In this document: piece by piece, positions 21,145-33,603 of the stretch
How positions within the stretch are numbered: position 1 is the first letter of the stretch
How the letters are laid out: each line of letters opens with the position of its first letter
DNA from: Campanula takesimana
Taxonomy: Eukaryota; Streptophyta; Magnoliopsida; Asterales; Campanulaceae
Reading direction: 5' to 3'
DNA: 64,000 nt
NCBI GenBank assembly: GCA_026119855.1
Contig: JAOWBW010000305.1
Location: 806,001-870,000, forward strand
The notes under the pieces: generated by a model
Databases searched by the model: none
Told to the model about the DNA's origin: nothing
Seen by the model: the letters and a program-made list of their open reading frames with translations, nothing else
Program-made: the position numbers and the translations under genes

Positions 21145-22214
21145 TGTTGGAAGTATTGATTGAAGGTACACTTTAAGTGAGTCCATTTTATGGTTATCAA
21201 AGTAGTTGACCAAAGTCAATATTTGTATACTTGATGTGGATTTCAAAGTTATAATTGTGAATTGGGATATTTCCATTGATGGTTAAATCCATAGTTCAAA
21301 TACTAGCGAATCGAATAACTTTCCTATTCTAGATATGAGAATACTTTGTACTTTGTATTATAGTCTTGGACTAATTAATTTAGTTCAGTATAATTAAAGT
21401 AAGTATTCTATAATTATCTTTTACTAGGAATAATTTATTTGCTTGTATAAGGATTATAAATTAATTTATAATTATATATTTAACTTAAGTAATTAGTCCT
21501 AAGTTTGATTGGACTAATTTAAGTAAGTTAAATTGAACCCATATGATTAAGAATCCTAATCCAACGTTCTATAAACCAAAAATAAAGTAGGATTTGTTTT
21601 GGACTCAATTTACGTGGTGTGAAACAAGTCTAGTATGAGTCAAAGCATTGATTTCGGTCAACTAAGGGATAAATAGGAAAAGTAGCTGCTGGAGGAAAAA
21701 GAGAGATCAGAGCATATCTCTTTCTTTCACGGTGTACTGCGCACTTGGTTTTGAAATAGTGTGCTTAAGTAAACTGTTCTCTATTTTTGGCTCCGTTTAG
21801 TGCAGCAGTTTTTCAATTCTCTGATATATGGTTGATGCGGAATTTTGTGTTACTCAACCCTTAATCTATGGTGAAATCGCGAGAGACGTGAATGAGATAG
21901 AGCCGCAGATGAATTTGTGTCTGTATGCATCGTTCTTGACACATATTCTGAGATCGTTTTATCCTCGGAGGAATTTGTCTGTATCCGAAATCGCACGAGT
22001 AGGAGGCAATAATTTTTCTTAGGACCGTCTTCCTAAGGCGACTCGATCTACCCCGATAAGTTTCTAACTTGCTCTTTAATTTTCTTGTTGTTATAGTATG
22101 CTTTGTCGCGTGTTACTTTAATTGTTGGTTGTACAGCGATTACTCTGTTGAATGCATGATTGCCCCATTGATTATTTGTTTAATATACTTGTTGCGTTAA
22201 TTATTATTACAACA
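21145..22214 (+). repeat. LTR element 3, 5' LTR
   Basis: 1070 bp, TG...CA. It contains a GATAAATA motif at about 21668 that may serve as TATA box. It pairs with 26659-27733. Confidence 0.85.
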
Positions 22215-25200
22215 GTCTAAGAGAAATTATTATCATGTATTTTTCTTGTTAATCGTAGTTGATTTGGTACGTTCTTTTTTTGTCCATATAATCATTGTTT
22301 ACTTGAAAGATGAGATCTTTGAACAAGTAATTTAATTGTTTGTTTAAACATATTAAATTTGAATGATTATGATTGACTGATAATTTTCATGTGCTTGTTA
22401 TTGCTGATTCTATGTATTATGAAACGGCGAAAAATAGTGCAAGCAAATAATTGGATTAATCGAAGGAAATATGGAAATAGTTCTCTATAATTTAATTTTT
22501 GCGTTGTTGTGTTAAATTAGTAGTAAAGGTCCTAAAGACTTTGAATCTTACTAATTTTGGATATGATCTATAGATCTCATGAATTTTCATGTGAAGTGAA
22601 AATCAAAATTTTGAGTTATTTAGATCATGAGCGTAAAATTGAATTAGACTATTTTCTTATATTTATTGATTAGTGTTAAAGGTATTTGTTGTATTGGAAA
22701 AGCATAAGTTTCAACTTTGAATATTGAATGAGCTTTTTCGGTACTCTTTTACCTTTTGGATATTATTGTTTAAGTCACTATTTGAAGATTGGAAAATAGT
22801 AGTACTTTATTGAGTGTGTCAATATGAAAAGTATTATTTATCAAATCTTGTTTGTTTCATATTATGTGAGAAAATCAACAAGTAAAGAAGTGCATAAAGT
22901 CATGATTATTAGTTGTACTCTAATAAATACTAAAAGAGAATTTTTGAGAAAATTTGGTAAAGTCATTTTTATGATTATTTCATTAAGTTGAAATATTAAT
23001 TATATGACATAATTTTAGTATGGAAAAATTAGAGTTGTACTATGTGATTCATGTACCATTTTCTAATGTACCAATGTATGACCAACGTGATAACAATTGA
23101 GAAAATTGTTAGAGAAGAAATTGTTCAATTATTGTTAATCATATTGATAAGTAAAGTGGTAAATTAAAATACTTGGGGACGGAGAAAGCGAATACTTTAT
23201 TTTATTCTATACCTCTCAAAATTTATAATTAGTTATGAGTTTTAATAGTAGTTAGTTAATATGCAAGTAAGAGTGAAAATCGTTTCTGACTAACTCTTTT
23301 GTATATTAGTAACTTGATATGGAAGATTGATAACAATGAGAAATATAAAGTGTTTGCGTTAGAGTTCGTATAAGAATGTGTGGATCTAAAGTTCACTTTA
23401 GTATATATTCTTATTTATGTACTAAATGCATCACAATATTTCTACGTGTTATAATATCTTTACAATGACTCATATTTAATTAAGAAGTATTTTGAGTACA
23501 TGTATAAAAATAAAATATTGCTTTCTAGTTGTGTAGTATTTGTAATTGACTTGTAGTGCTTGTCTGAAAATTATGATTAGTGTGATAGTTGAACATGGTA
23601 GTTTATCTGAGAATAATAAAGTTTAATTATCTTGATTTGATAACTGAATTGTTTGTGTTAGGCATGGTCATCAAAGATGATTTAAATTATGTTTCCTTTA
23701 AGGATTGTTAATTTAAATTAGATTCTTGATTATGCTATTAATTGAAAGTCTTAAGTTCGTAGCATTTGGTGAATTGTAACTTGGTTAAAGGACACTTTCT
23801 TGTGAGAAAATATATTAACCTTGTTTATTCTGTAATACTGAATTTTGTGATTATTAATAGTATGATGACCAAAGACATGTTAAAATACGTTATTAATTTT
23901 ATTGATTATGCGTAGACCTTTTATCTTTGTTTAATTGTAAAGATAAAGTAGTTGTTTAAATTCTGTTATTAAGCTAAAATTGAAACTAGTAAAGAACTAC
24001 TTTGGTTATGATCTTATGAAGCGAAATAAGTCTAATTTGTCTATGCTCTGTTTACAGTCCATAGAAAGACTTTACTAAATACTCTAAGTTATTATGGGAT
24101 AATGCATGAGATAAATTAACGTCCTAAAAGATGGAATAGGTGTTTTTCCCTTTAAGGTTGAAATTATCAAAGTAATACTTAGAGATAAACTTTGAATTAG
24201 TGTACCTAATTCTGGAAAAGTAACTCTTAAGTATTTAAGTGATAGTCAATCAAACTTTAATAATGTGTTATTTTAGCTTGAATATCTTTTGGAATGTGGG
24301 GGTATCTTTCAGAAGTACGTACTTCACATTAAAAGACTAAAAGCTAAAAATGTAAGAAATACTACTATTCATGTAATCTTTTAAGATATGTGACGCCAAC
24401 GTGTTTAAGATCTTCTGTTGTGAAATCTTTGGCACATAAGCTAACATGTGAATTATCTCAATACTATTTTCTATAAAGATGTCTATCTCATATAATTAGA
24501 AGTGATTTAGACTTCATTCCTACATTTAATCCTTATACTAATCGTATGAAAAAGGATAACAAATGTGGGGGTCAATTCATGTAAGTCTAACTTTGAATGT
24601 TAGATGAATTTAGGAGAAACATGAAACTTAAGATTACTAAGGATAGTGCAAAGTAACTTAATTACTTTATAATTACTATCAAGTGTGATCTTTAATGTTT
24701 AAGGATGTTTTAAGAGCTAGATAATTTACATTGTCTCTATATGAGTAATGAAACTATTTAGCTCACTCCTAATTGCCTATGAATGAATTGGTGTGAGTCT
24801 TCATGATTAATTAAGATTTTAAAGTAACCATGAAAAGGTTTAAGACTAGTTTGGTTGTGAAAGGGTTTTAGCAAAAGTAAGAAATAGATTATATCTGTTT
24901 TCTTAAGTCACTATTTTCTACAATTTAATATTTGACTGAGTATATGATTTAAAAATCCATTACATGGATGCTATCTTATTTCATTGTATATGGAATAAGT
25001 AAATATATACGGATCAGTCAAGTGATTTTGTAATCCATAGTGAAACGTTGTGATTTGCTAATTTGTTTAAGTCGTTTAATACACTTTGACAAACCCTAAT
25101 ACATGGGATGAAATAATTTATTATTTCATTGAATGCTTAGTATGCATGAATTTTGAAAAATTGTCTACTGCAAAATAATCGTTGATAATCGCATTTGTCT

Positions 25201-26658
25201 GTGCCATAAATTTGATTTGTATTCATTTAGTTGAAATCTATCGAGATAAATTAATGAGTGCATGTCATTCTTGAATAGTAAGTTTGAAATATAAGGATGA
25301 AATTTTTAACGAGATTCTCGGCTTCAAACTGATCATTTGAGGTGCTACATTTTCTCAAGTTAATTATATTAAAAGTATTCTTGAGAAAATTAGAATCATT
25401 AAAAAGATAATTTGTTCCTTTTATTAACTTTCTATAGAAATGTGAAGTTGCTAATCTATAATATTCTCAGATATTGGCTATTTGATGTGTCTTGGAGATT
25501 TAGTTGTTTAGAGAGATGTCTCTATTTGTACTAAATTTTGTAGACACTAGTTGACCAACTAAAGTTCTTGGTGGAGCTCTTGATTAAGTATTTTTAAATA
25601 CTTGAAGGGAGTTGTTTCTCTTGTGCTACATATTGAGTTAATCTCAATATAAAGCATGAATGATTGATGGTTCTCGAAATCATTAATGAATATATTTGTT
25701 TATAGTTACCTTAGTCGATGGGCCCGTCGTTTGAAGGTATGTTAAACAATATATTGTACTAAGGCTCATTGTGTTGAGCGACTTATTATAAGTACGTGTG
25801 AGTATGATAAAGTTGAATGGATTAATTGACAAAAATGTCGGTATTTAGCCATGATCAACTGTATCTACTATTAGTAATTTTTGACAGTATGTCTAAAGAT
25901 TATAAGTACTTCAATAATAAGAAAATTATTTTAACACATCCGAGTTAGATTAAAATTTATGAAGGATCTTGTGTCTATATAAAGGCAGTTGTTGATTATG
26001 ACGGTACCAATGATAACACAACTAACCTTTAAACCAAAAGAACTTGAATAAGTTCTTGTTCATAAATCCAGGTTGGGGAAGGGACTGAACCCCGACTGAT
26101 TCAAACGCAGTAGCAACCCAACCTATCTGAGTGGAGATCTCACAAAGAAGGTTCAATGTGGTAATAACAAGCTGTGGGGTGGATCGGAGCACCAAAACAG
26201 ATTGACATATTTTATGTCTGAGTCTGTCCCCTGAATAACCTGGAAGGTGCTCATTACTGCAAGTTTAGTAAAAGTTTTTAGAACTTTGAATGGGATCAAG
26301 TCTTTAAGGCAAGATGCTAGCAGTACATCTTTGGAGAGGCCCAGCTAAGTGAGTGTTGTTATTGGCCGCAACTAGAGGAAATGGGTTATTCCTTAAAAGC
26401 ACTCATGATTGAGGATCGGGACGTATGGCCTATATGCGTCAAATTTACAATAGAGGACCTATCAGAACCTTTGTCGTGTTGTTACCAACAAAGGCCTCTA
26501 CATCCAAAGGCATCAGATTCAAGACACCCGTTCATCTGGTCCTGTGGGGGTTTGCGTTGACTAACTAAGGTAGCGGTTGAAGCCGGAAGGTACCGTTCTA
26601 CTGAAAGCATGACATGGATAGTCTCAACTCGTATTTTCACTATGGATTTGTGGGGGAT
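22215..26658 (+). other. LTR element 3 interior, no coding capacity
   Basis: Strongly AT-rich and stop-rich on both strands. The last 600 bp (about 26050-26650) has a clearly higher GC content and several short inverted words, and may hold the element's conserved 3' untranslated region. No protein domain was seen. Confidence 0.5.
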
Positions 26659-27733
26659 TGTTGGAAGTATTGATTGAAGGTACACTTTAAGTGAGTCCAT
26701 TTTATGGTTATCAAAGAAGTTGACCAAAGTCAATATTTGTATACTTGATGTGGATTTCAAAGTTATAATTGTGAATTGGGATATTTCCATTGATGGTTAA
26801 ATCCATAGTTCAAATACTAGCAAATCGAATAACTTTCCTATTCTAGATATGAGAATACTTTGTACTTTGTATTATAGTCTTGGACTAATTAATTTAGTTC
26901 AGTATAATTAAAGTAAAGTATTCTATAATTATCTTTTACTAGGAATAATTTATTTGCTTGTATAAGGATTATAATTAATTTATAATTATATATTTAACTT
27001 AAGTAATTAGTCCTAAGTTTGATTGGACTAATTCAAGTAGTTAAATTGGAAACCCATATGATTAAGAATCCTAATCCAACGTTCTATAAACCCAAAAATA
27101 AAGTAGGATTTGTTTTGGACTCAATTTACTTGGTGTGAAACAAGTCTAGTATGAGTCAAAGCATTGATTTCGGTCAACTAAGGGATAAATAGGAAAAGTA
27201 GCTGCTGGAGGAAAAAGAGAGATCAGAGCATATCTCGTTCTTTCACGGTGTACTGCGCACTTGGTTTTGAAATAGTGTGCTTAAGTAAACTGTTCTCTAT
27301 TTTTGGCTCCGTTTAGTGCAGCAGTTTTTCAATTCTCTGATATATGGTTGATGCGGAATTTTGTGTTACTCAACCCTTAATCTATGGTGAAATCGCGAGA
27401 GACTAGGGTGAATGAGATAGAACCGCAGTTGAATTTGTGTCTTTGTGCATCGTTCTTGACACATATTCTGAGATCGTTTTATCTTCGGAGGAATTTGTCT
27501 GTATCCGAAATCGCACGAGTAGGAGGCAATAATTTTTCTTAGGACCGTCTTCCTAAGGCGACTCGATCTACCCCGATAAGTTTCTAACTTGCTCTTTAAT
27601 TTTCTTGTTGTTATAGTATGCTTTGTCGCGTGTTACTTTAATTGTTGGTTGTACTGCGATTACACCATTGAATGCATGATTGCCTCGTTGATTATTTGTT
27701 TAATCTACTTGTTGCGTTATTTATATTCCAACA
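26659..27733 (+). repeat. LTR element 3, 3' LTR
   Basis: 1075 bp, preceded by the polypurine tract TGGGGGAT (26651-26658) and followed by TTACT. Confidence 0.85.
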
Positions 27734-27917
27734 TTACTAACTATTTCTACATTCACTTAATTACTAACTATTTCTACATCCACTTAATCAAGTAATAAAA
27801 TTAAGTAACTTAGAGCGAGAGGGAGAGGGAAAATAGAGGTTCTTACAATTTTTTCTTATTTTGTAGAATTTTTGAACCCCAAATCATCCAAATTTCAAAC
27901 CCTAGTTCACACAAAAG

Positions 27918-28677
27918 TGTTGGGAATGGAGACAAAACCAAGAAGAAAGGGTCAAAGCCGCAGAGGAACGAGAGAAGTCGAAACCGGAACGGAGCGAAAG
28001 GGAGAAGTTTCGGCCGGACCAAGAACAAGACCCGACCAGACCTCAACAAAGATCCGGCCGGACCCGTCTTTTAAACCGACCGTACCAACTATGGAAAGTT
28101 GGAGATTGACGTGATTGTTTAAGGAATTGGATTCCTTATGCATTAAGAATATTAGGAATAGGTTTCTTAATAGTATTAATTATACTCCTTCCGTCTCTAC
28201 TACTCCGGGTAAATTAGGTTTGATTAGGATTAAGTTTTAGTATTCCTATAAATATATTGTTATAGCCACTACAATATTTGGTACACTAGAAAAATAGCCA
28301 GAGAGAATCTGTGAGTCACAAAAAGAGCCAAGTGAGTGCTATCCCTTTAGGGGGTACCCTTAGGGGCATTCCATGGAAGGGTAGAAGCATGTTTAGGGTT
28401 TTATGTGTGATATGAGTGTTTACATATAGAAGTTATCTCCTTGCGATATAGAGCGGTAGGCTTTATTATAAACAGACACAGATTGTGATATTAGTGAAAT
28501 ATCCTGGCTTGGCAGTGCCCCCAGAGGTAGTCATTGTTGTGACGAACTGTGTTAACAAATATTGTGTTCTTTTCTTGTTGATTACTTTCATATTATTCGT
28601 TTGCATGGTTGTTGTGTCTCACCGTCATCAGAATTGTTTGGGCAAGAACTGCACGGATATACCACAATTCCCCAACA
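27918..28677 (+). repeat. LTR element 4, 5' LTR
   Basis: 760 bp. It has a CTATAAATATA box at about 28247-28257. GGACC/CGGCCGGACC-like words in U3 (28010-28075) give the small open frames seen there. Confidence 0.85.
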
Positions 28678-28679
28678 AC

Positions 28680-28691
28680 TGGTATCAGAGC
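28680..28691 (+). other. LTR element 4 primer-binding site
   Basis: TGGTATCAGAGC lies two bases past the LTR end, tRNA-Met type as in copia-2. Confidence 0.85.
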
Positions 28692-29114
28692 TTCCGGTTA
28701 GGAAGATCAGGGCTGTCCGAGTTAATTAAATGTGGCTGCAGGAACGCAAATCAGAATTAGGGGCTGCAAAAAATTCTTTTGATTTTATGATTACTAAGAC
28801 CAAATAGGACCAAAGTTTCATAAATTCGGATGGATTTGGGATTGCAGGTATTCAGATCAAGGTTGCAGGTAACATAATCATAGAAGGACATGGATCTAAG
28901 ATCAGGGTTGCAGAATCTGGTTGTTGCTAGGGATTCCAGGGATCTAGACTGATCGTGTTATTAAGGATTTGTGGGTGCAGTGATAATGGGCGGAGATTGA
29001 TCAACATAGAAATTCGTTGGTGCGAATTTGGGCAACGGATTTGGATTATGAAAGTTGCAAGAGAGAAAGATTCAAGTTTTTCAAACTTTGATAGATGATT
29101 GATTGCATAGGTGT

Positions 29115-29300
29115 GCAGATCATGTGTGAGCACAGGCAATAGGCATACGGGGTACGTGCAGTAGATGTGCATAATTCGTGCAGAATTCGTGCAATGCACG
29201 TGCAGATTCCGTGCAGCGCACGTGCAGAGTTTGTGTAGATGCACATGCAGATTTTGTGCAGATGCAGATTTTGTGCTGAAGGGTACAAAATATGTGCAGC
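29115..29300 (+). repeat. GTGCAG-rich leader minisatellite of LTR element 4
   Basis: Irregular repeats of GTGCAGATTTT, CGTGCAG and GCACGTGCAG with internal palindromes. Composition and words match the leader array of copia-2 at 7888-8058 although the LTRs are unrelated. Confidence 0.7.
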
Positions 29301-29947
29301 AAGCGTATGAGGTATGCAGAAGTTGCTAGATGTGCAGGAGAATTTAAAGGTGGAAGAGAAACTTGATTGGCCATTGAGCAGCTAGGAGGAAGGTTGTGTG
29401 GTTGCCTTCGGCTGTGAGATGTAGAGAATTGTTGTGGTAGCTAACTTGGTAGCTCATGAGGCATATGATGTTATATACCACATACAACATGTTTCACATG
29501 GGTTGTTGCCTAAAACGCAAGGATAGCGGGGGCCGAGATCACCATGGTGGGAGAAATTTCGCCAGGAATGGTATGTTAGTAGAAAGTTGGTTGTGAAGGC
29601 TAACGCTAGCGAGAGACAACTTGGCTAACATGGATGTTATCCAGAACTAGTTGCAGATAGGTTACACAGAAAGACCAAGACTGTGAAGGCATGCGGTCGC
29701 ATAGGGTTTCTTGGATAGAAACAAGGGACAGCCGAGCGGAGATGATTGCATGGAGGATCACTTTGGGAAGTGAAGACTCTTGGCAAGAGAAGTTTCCGGC
29801 AGTTATGCTGCAGACCTACGCTTCACTTTAACTCCTTTTAGTGGGCTTTGGTGAGCTTAGTGATGAGACTTTTGGCAAAAGTCGAATGTTGTGGTGTTTG
29901 AATCGAAATGGTAGTCACGTGATTTGGTTTAGTCTCCAGATGGGATT

Positions 29948-30690
29948 TGTTGGGAATGGAGACAAAACCGAGAAGAAATGGTCAAAATCGCGGAGGAACG
30001 AGAGGAGTCAAAACCGGGACGGAGCGAAAGGGAGAAGTTCCGGTCGGACCAAGAACAAGACCCGACCAGACCTCAACAAAGATCCGGTCGGAACCGTATT
30101 GTAACCCGACCGGACCAACTATGGAAAGTTGAAGATTGACGTGATTGTTTAAGGAATTGGATTCCTTATGCATTAAGAATATTAGGAATAGGTTTCCTAA
30201 TATTAATTATACTCCTTCCGTCTCTACTACTCCAGGTAAATTAGGTTTTGATCAGGATTAGGTTTTGGTATTACTATAAATATATTGTGATAGCCACCAT
30301 AGTATTTGGTACAGTAGAAAAATAGCCAGAGAGAATCTGTGAGTCACAAAAAGAGCCAAGTGAGTGCTAGCCCTTTAGGGGGTGCCCTTAGGGGCATTCC
30401 ATGGATGGGTAGAAACATGTCTAGGGTTTTATGTGTGATAGGAGTGTTTACATGGAGAAGTTATCTCCTTGCGATATAGAGCGGTAGGCTTTATTGTAAA
30501 CAGACACAAATTGTGATATTATTGAAATATCCTGGCTTGGCAGTGCCCCCAGAGGTAGTCATTCTTGTGACGAACTGGGTTAACAAATATTGTGTTCTTT
30601 TCTTGTTGATTACTTTCATATTATTCGTTTGCATGGTTGTTGTGTCTCACCGTTATCAGAATTGTATGGGTAAGAACTGCATGAATATAA
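29948..30690 (+). repeat. LTR element 4, 3' LTR, truncated
   Basis: Pairs with 27918-28677 until about 30690, after which sequence differs. Confidence 0.8.
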
Positions 30691-31009
30691 GCCAAAATCT
30701 CCAATTTGTTCTTCAATATTCGCCTTGATAAGAAACACTCATGAATTTTTGTTTAAATTGCAAGGTGGCAGTGATCACGAATTCACGATATCTGTCATGT
30801 CCCTCTCGCTCGGCGTCGAAGCCCACGCCTTCTCCTTTCGTTCGCAGAGGAGTTGTTTTTGCGTACTTACTTCTTATTCTTTTGTGAGTTATTGTAGTTT
30901 TTACTTTTTAACTTATTTTATTCCTTATTAACCACTAGCAATTGTAAAATTTAAAAATTACCCTAGTTTCAAAATAAAATCATAAACATGACACTAGTAA
31001 ACATTTTTT
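30691..31009. other. Intergenic stretch with no supported feature
   Basis: A GC-richer patch (30770-30870) gives a short open frame without recognisable domain. No repeat was identified. Confidence 0.4.
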
Positions 31010-31837
31010 TTAACATGGGGTCAGTTGACCCCTACCTCTCTACCTAGCCTCGCCACGTCACATAAAAGAGACGAATCGATCCATGACCCGTGTACGACAT
31101 TATCCGCGAAGCATAGGATCCCAATCCATGCTCCACTCAAAATCTGTCACGTGGCATCGATTCATGGCCCAACAAAATATTTATTTTCCCAGAAGAAGAA
31201 GAAAAAAAAACGTTTTTTTTTTTCGCAGTTTCTTTTTGTTTGCCAAAAGTAATACTTAGTGTAACTAAATGTAACAACTATGTTACTTATAAGTAATATT
31301 TTTTATAAGTAAACGTCACCTATTTTACAAAAAAATTGCTCATTTTACTCATCTTTCAACTGTAATACTAACTATGATACGTGTAACACTAATACTAACT
31401 AAATGTAATTATCGTTAAACTGAAATGAAATAGTGTTTTTGCATTTTTTTTTTTAAAGGAAGTAACATTTGAAAAATAATAACTTATATACATGAATGTA
31501 ATTATTTGTACATGTAAATGTAACACTTTAGTATACGAAATTGTAATAGATTTCTATATATAATGTAATTCTTTTACATATATCATGATAAATTAAACCC
31601 ATTGTAACTTATATTTGAAAATATATGTATATACTATTATACAAGTAAATGTAACTATTTTATATACAAGTAAAATATAACATTCATTTATAAAAATTGT
31701 TACTTTCTTATTTTTACAATGTTACCAACACAAGTGTTTTTAGTTCTAAAGTGTAAAGGGTTGAATTTTTACTTTTCTATACATATGTGTTACAATTACG
31801 TATAAAATAAGTAACACGTTCGTTACATTTTAGTTAT

Positions 31838-32014
31838 AATCCGTCCCAAAATGATCTTCTCATTTGCCCTTTCTCGTTGTCCCAAAAAGTTCTTCACATT
31901 TCTACAATTTAAGCTTAAAAGTGCCTTAAACAAAACATGGCTAGTGAAGCAAGTGTTCCTATTCTTAAAAAGTTTTAATAGTCAAACGCGAATATCATTC
32001 AGGGACGGGGGGAG
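31838..32014. mobile_element. Short Stowaway-like MITE 6, nested
   Basis: ATCCGTCCCAAAATGATCTT at the left and AGGGACGGGGGGAG at the right, TA-flanked. It interrupts sequence that is continuous in copy 1 of the long-TIR element. Confidence 0.65.
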
Positions 32015-32078
32015 TATTTATTACTTTTGGCAAATGAAGAAAACATTAAAAAAAAATATTGTTACTTTCCTGTATATA

Positions 32079-32333
32079 CTCCCTCCGTCCCACTCGAATT
32101 AGGATAAATTTCCATTTTGGGCGTCCCATTTGAATTAGGACAACCCAAAAATGGAAGAGTTTTATTCAATGGGACCCACATTCACACTCACAACAACTTT
32201 TCACTCATTATTCTTTACCCCACTTTCTTTCTCCTACTTCACTTTTCATACTCACAACACCTACTCCACTAATACTTTTTCCTTAATCCCCGTGCCCAAC
32301 CCAAAAATCCTAATTCGGGTGGGATGGAGGGGG
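32079..32333. mobile_element. Stowaway-like MITE 7, nested
   Basis: CTCCCTCCGTCCCACTCGAA at the left, TTCGGGTGGGATGGAGGGGG at the right, TA on both sides. It interrupts the GTATATA-TTAC segment of the host element. Confidence 0.85.
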
Positions 32334-32578
32334 TATATATTGCTTTTGTATACAAACTGTTACATATAAGTAGCATGTTTGTTAACTATTACTTTTGGCA
32401 ACTGAAAAGACACAAAAAATAAAATAAAAAATAAACCCGCTGGTCATGAGTCCGGGTTATGGGTAAAAACATAGCAATAACCTGGATGCATGACCCATCT
32501 CTGCTATAAAACGGGTCATGATATTCTCACACAAGTTTTTGTCTTACCCAAATGCTTTGGGGTAAATCAAAATTAAGT

Positions 32579-33292
32579 TGCCTAACATTTACACATGTTT
32601 GATATAAGTTCTTGATGATGCCAAGAACGTTGCGGATCAGCCCTTCGTCTAACGGTTCGGATAAATCCAGCAATAAGAATCTCCTCGTTCGGATCTGCAG
32701 ACAGAGAACAAACGTAAACTAGACGGGGCTTCACCGGCGAAGGCCCTCCGGCGTGAGAGTAAGAAACGGTTGAATATGAATCAATAGAAATCAATTGACT
32801 AGCGTTTAGAGTCAAATAATTCGTTACCTGTATCCTGTTATGAGGGCCTGTTTATATAGGCGTGGGTGAATGAGCCCTGACTTGTTAGGAAATCCAGGGA
32901 GCCCGTGTTGATCTAGGACTCATATTCCTTGGAGATAGACTTCTGATAAGGATGGATGATATCCCACTTGTATTGTAATAGAGGTCTCCTTGTTTGGATA
33001 AGGACTCTCTGAGTTAGAGTTGTAATTGAACTCTGTAAGTGGACTCCCTTTGATAGTGAGAGGTTAATTTCGCTGTGATATAAGTCGGCCAATCATCCAA
33101 CTCGGCCTCATCGTAGAGGCCATGTTAGGGATAAGGCTCTATACATCTTGGTCTTGGTAAACCAGTGTTCTCGGCCTACGGGCTGTTGAGGTATGTCGAT
33201 ATATAAGTTTATGGGCCTCTTGTGATGGGCCTTTTGGTGTGTGAGCCCAGAGTTTATGGGTCCCATTTAACCAAGTCGGTTTATGTCGTTCA
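32579..33292 (-). repeat. LTR of a minus-strand Ty3/gypsy-like element
   Basis: 714 bp, TG...CA bounded. On the minus strand a TATATAAAC box (about 32850-32860) is followed by an untranslated region with CACGCCGGAGGGCC, typical of the R/U5 of plant gypsy LTRs. A polypurine tract directly precedes it on the minus strand (33293-33306). It is therefore the 3' LTR, with the element's interior to the right. The other LTR is not in the window, probably displaced or deleted by later insertions. Confidence 0.55.
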
Positions 33293-33306
33293 GTGGCCCC
33301 CGAGTT
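33293..33306 (-). other. Polypurine tract of the gypsy-like element
   Basis: The minus strand reads AACTCGGGGGCCAC immediately before the LTR start TGAACG. Confidence 0.55.
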
Positions 33307-33531
33307 TCTATCTCGGTATGCCAAGTAGGAACTGCACTCTTGTACTTGGTCTACAACTTCATTTATGTTGATTTGACATTCAGCCGCGAAATACTTATTC
33401 CCTTAGATTTGCTAACACCATCTTGATTTATTTTCAGGTGAAATCATTACTCCTCTTGGAAAGTGGCCACTTCACTAATTGCGCCCTAATTATGACTGAA
33501 TTAAATACTCCACCCCCTCATATTCTGGGGA

Positions 33532-33538
33532 TATATAA
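33532..33538 (+). promoter_or_regulatory. TATA box of the acidic ORF
   Basis: TATATAA, 66 bp upstream of the ATG at 33604, with a pyrimidine-rich probable start region between. Good promoter spacing for a short 5' UTR. Confidence 0.5.
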
Positions 33539-33603
33539 AGTCCGTCCCTTGGTATTTTGCTCTTTCATAATCTTTTCTTCTCTTTCCTTCAAGAAAACTT
33601 CAG

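Larger units (their letters stand above)
21145..27733 (+). mobile_element. LTR element 3, non-coding interior (LARD-like or fully decayed)
   Basis: LTRs lie at 21145-22214 and 26659-27733 and begin TGTTGGAAGTATTG. The target duplication TTACT is perfect (21140-21144 and 27734-27738). A TGGGGGAT purine tract precedes the right LTR, giving plus orientation. The LTRs differ at roughly 20 sites by eye. The 4.4-kb interior is AT-rich, and I find no Gag, protease, RT or integrase motif in any frame. The primer site after the left LTR is not recognisable. It is either a large retrotransposon derivative or a former copia element mutated beyond recognition. Confidence 0.85.
27918..30690 (+). mobile_element. 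LTR element 4, short non-autonomous copia-type element
   Basis: LTRs (27918-28677 and 29948-about 30690) begin TGTTGGGAATGGAGAC. The left one ends CCCCAACA and is followed by a TGGTATCAGAGC primer site. The right LTR loses similarity about 25 bp before its expected end, so it is truncated and the target duplication is lost. The interior is only about 1.27 kb, with no retroviral protein motif. Size and content resemble an oversized TRIM. It contains a GTGCAG-rich minisatellite. Confidence 0.8.
31010..32545. mobile_element. Long-TIR non-autonomous DNA transposon, copy 2
   Basis: Related to the element at 1519-2510. It shares the GTAACA/TGTAAT-rich core, with near-identical stretches such as TATGTGTTACAATTA followed by GTAACACGTT and TTACATTTTAG. 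It also shares the ATTACTTTTGGCAA arm and the right flank CACAAGTTTTTGTC. The arms carry ATGACCCGT and its complement but are more degraded than in copy 1. Two MITEs are nested in it (31838-32014 and 32079-32333). No coding frame. Ends are approximate. Confidence 0.6.

Noticed and set aside
27872..28143. Basic Arg/Lys-rich frames of 60-90 codons in LTR element 4
   Set aside because: They lie in U3 of an LTR, recur in the partner LTR, and have no domain.
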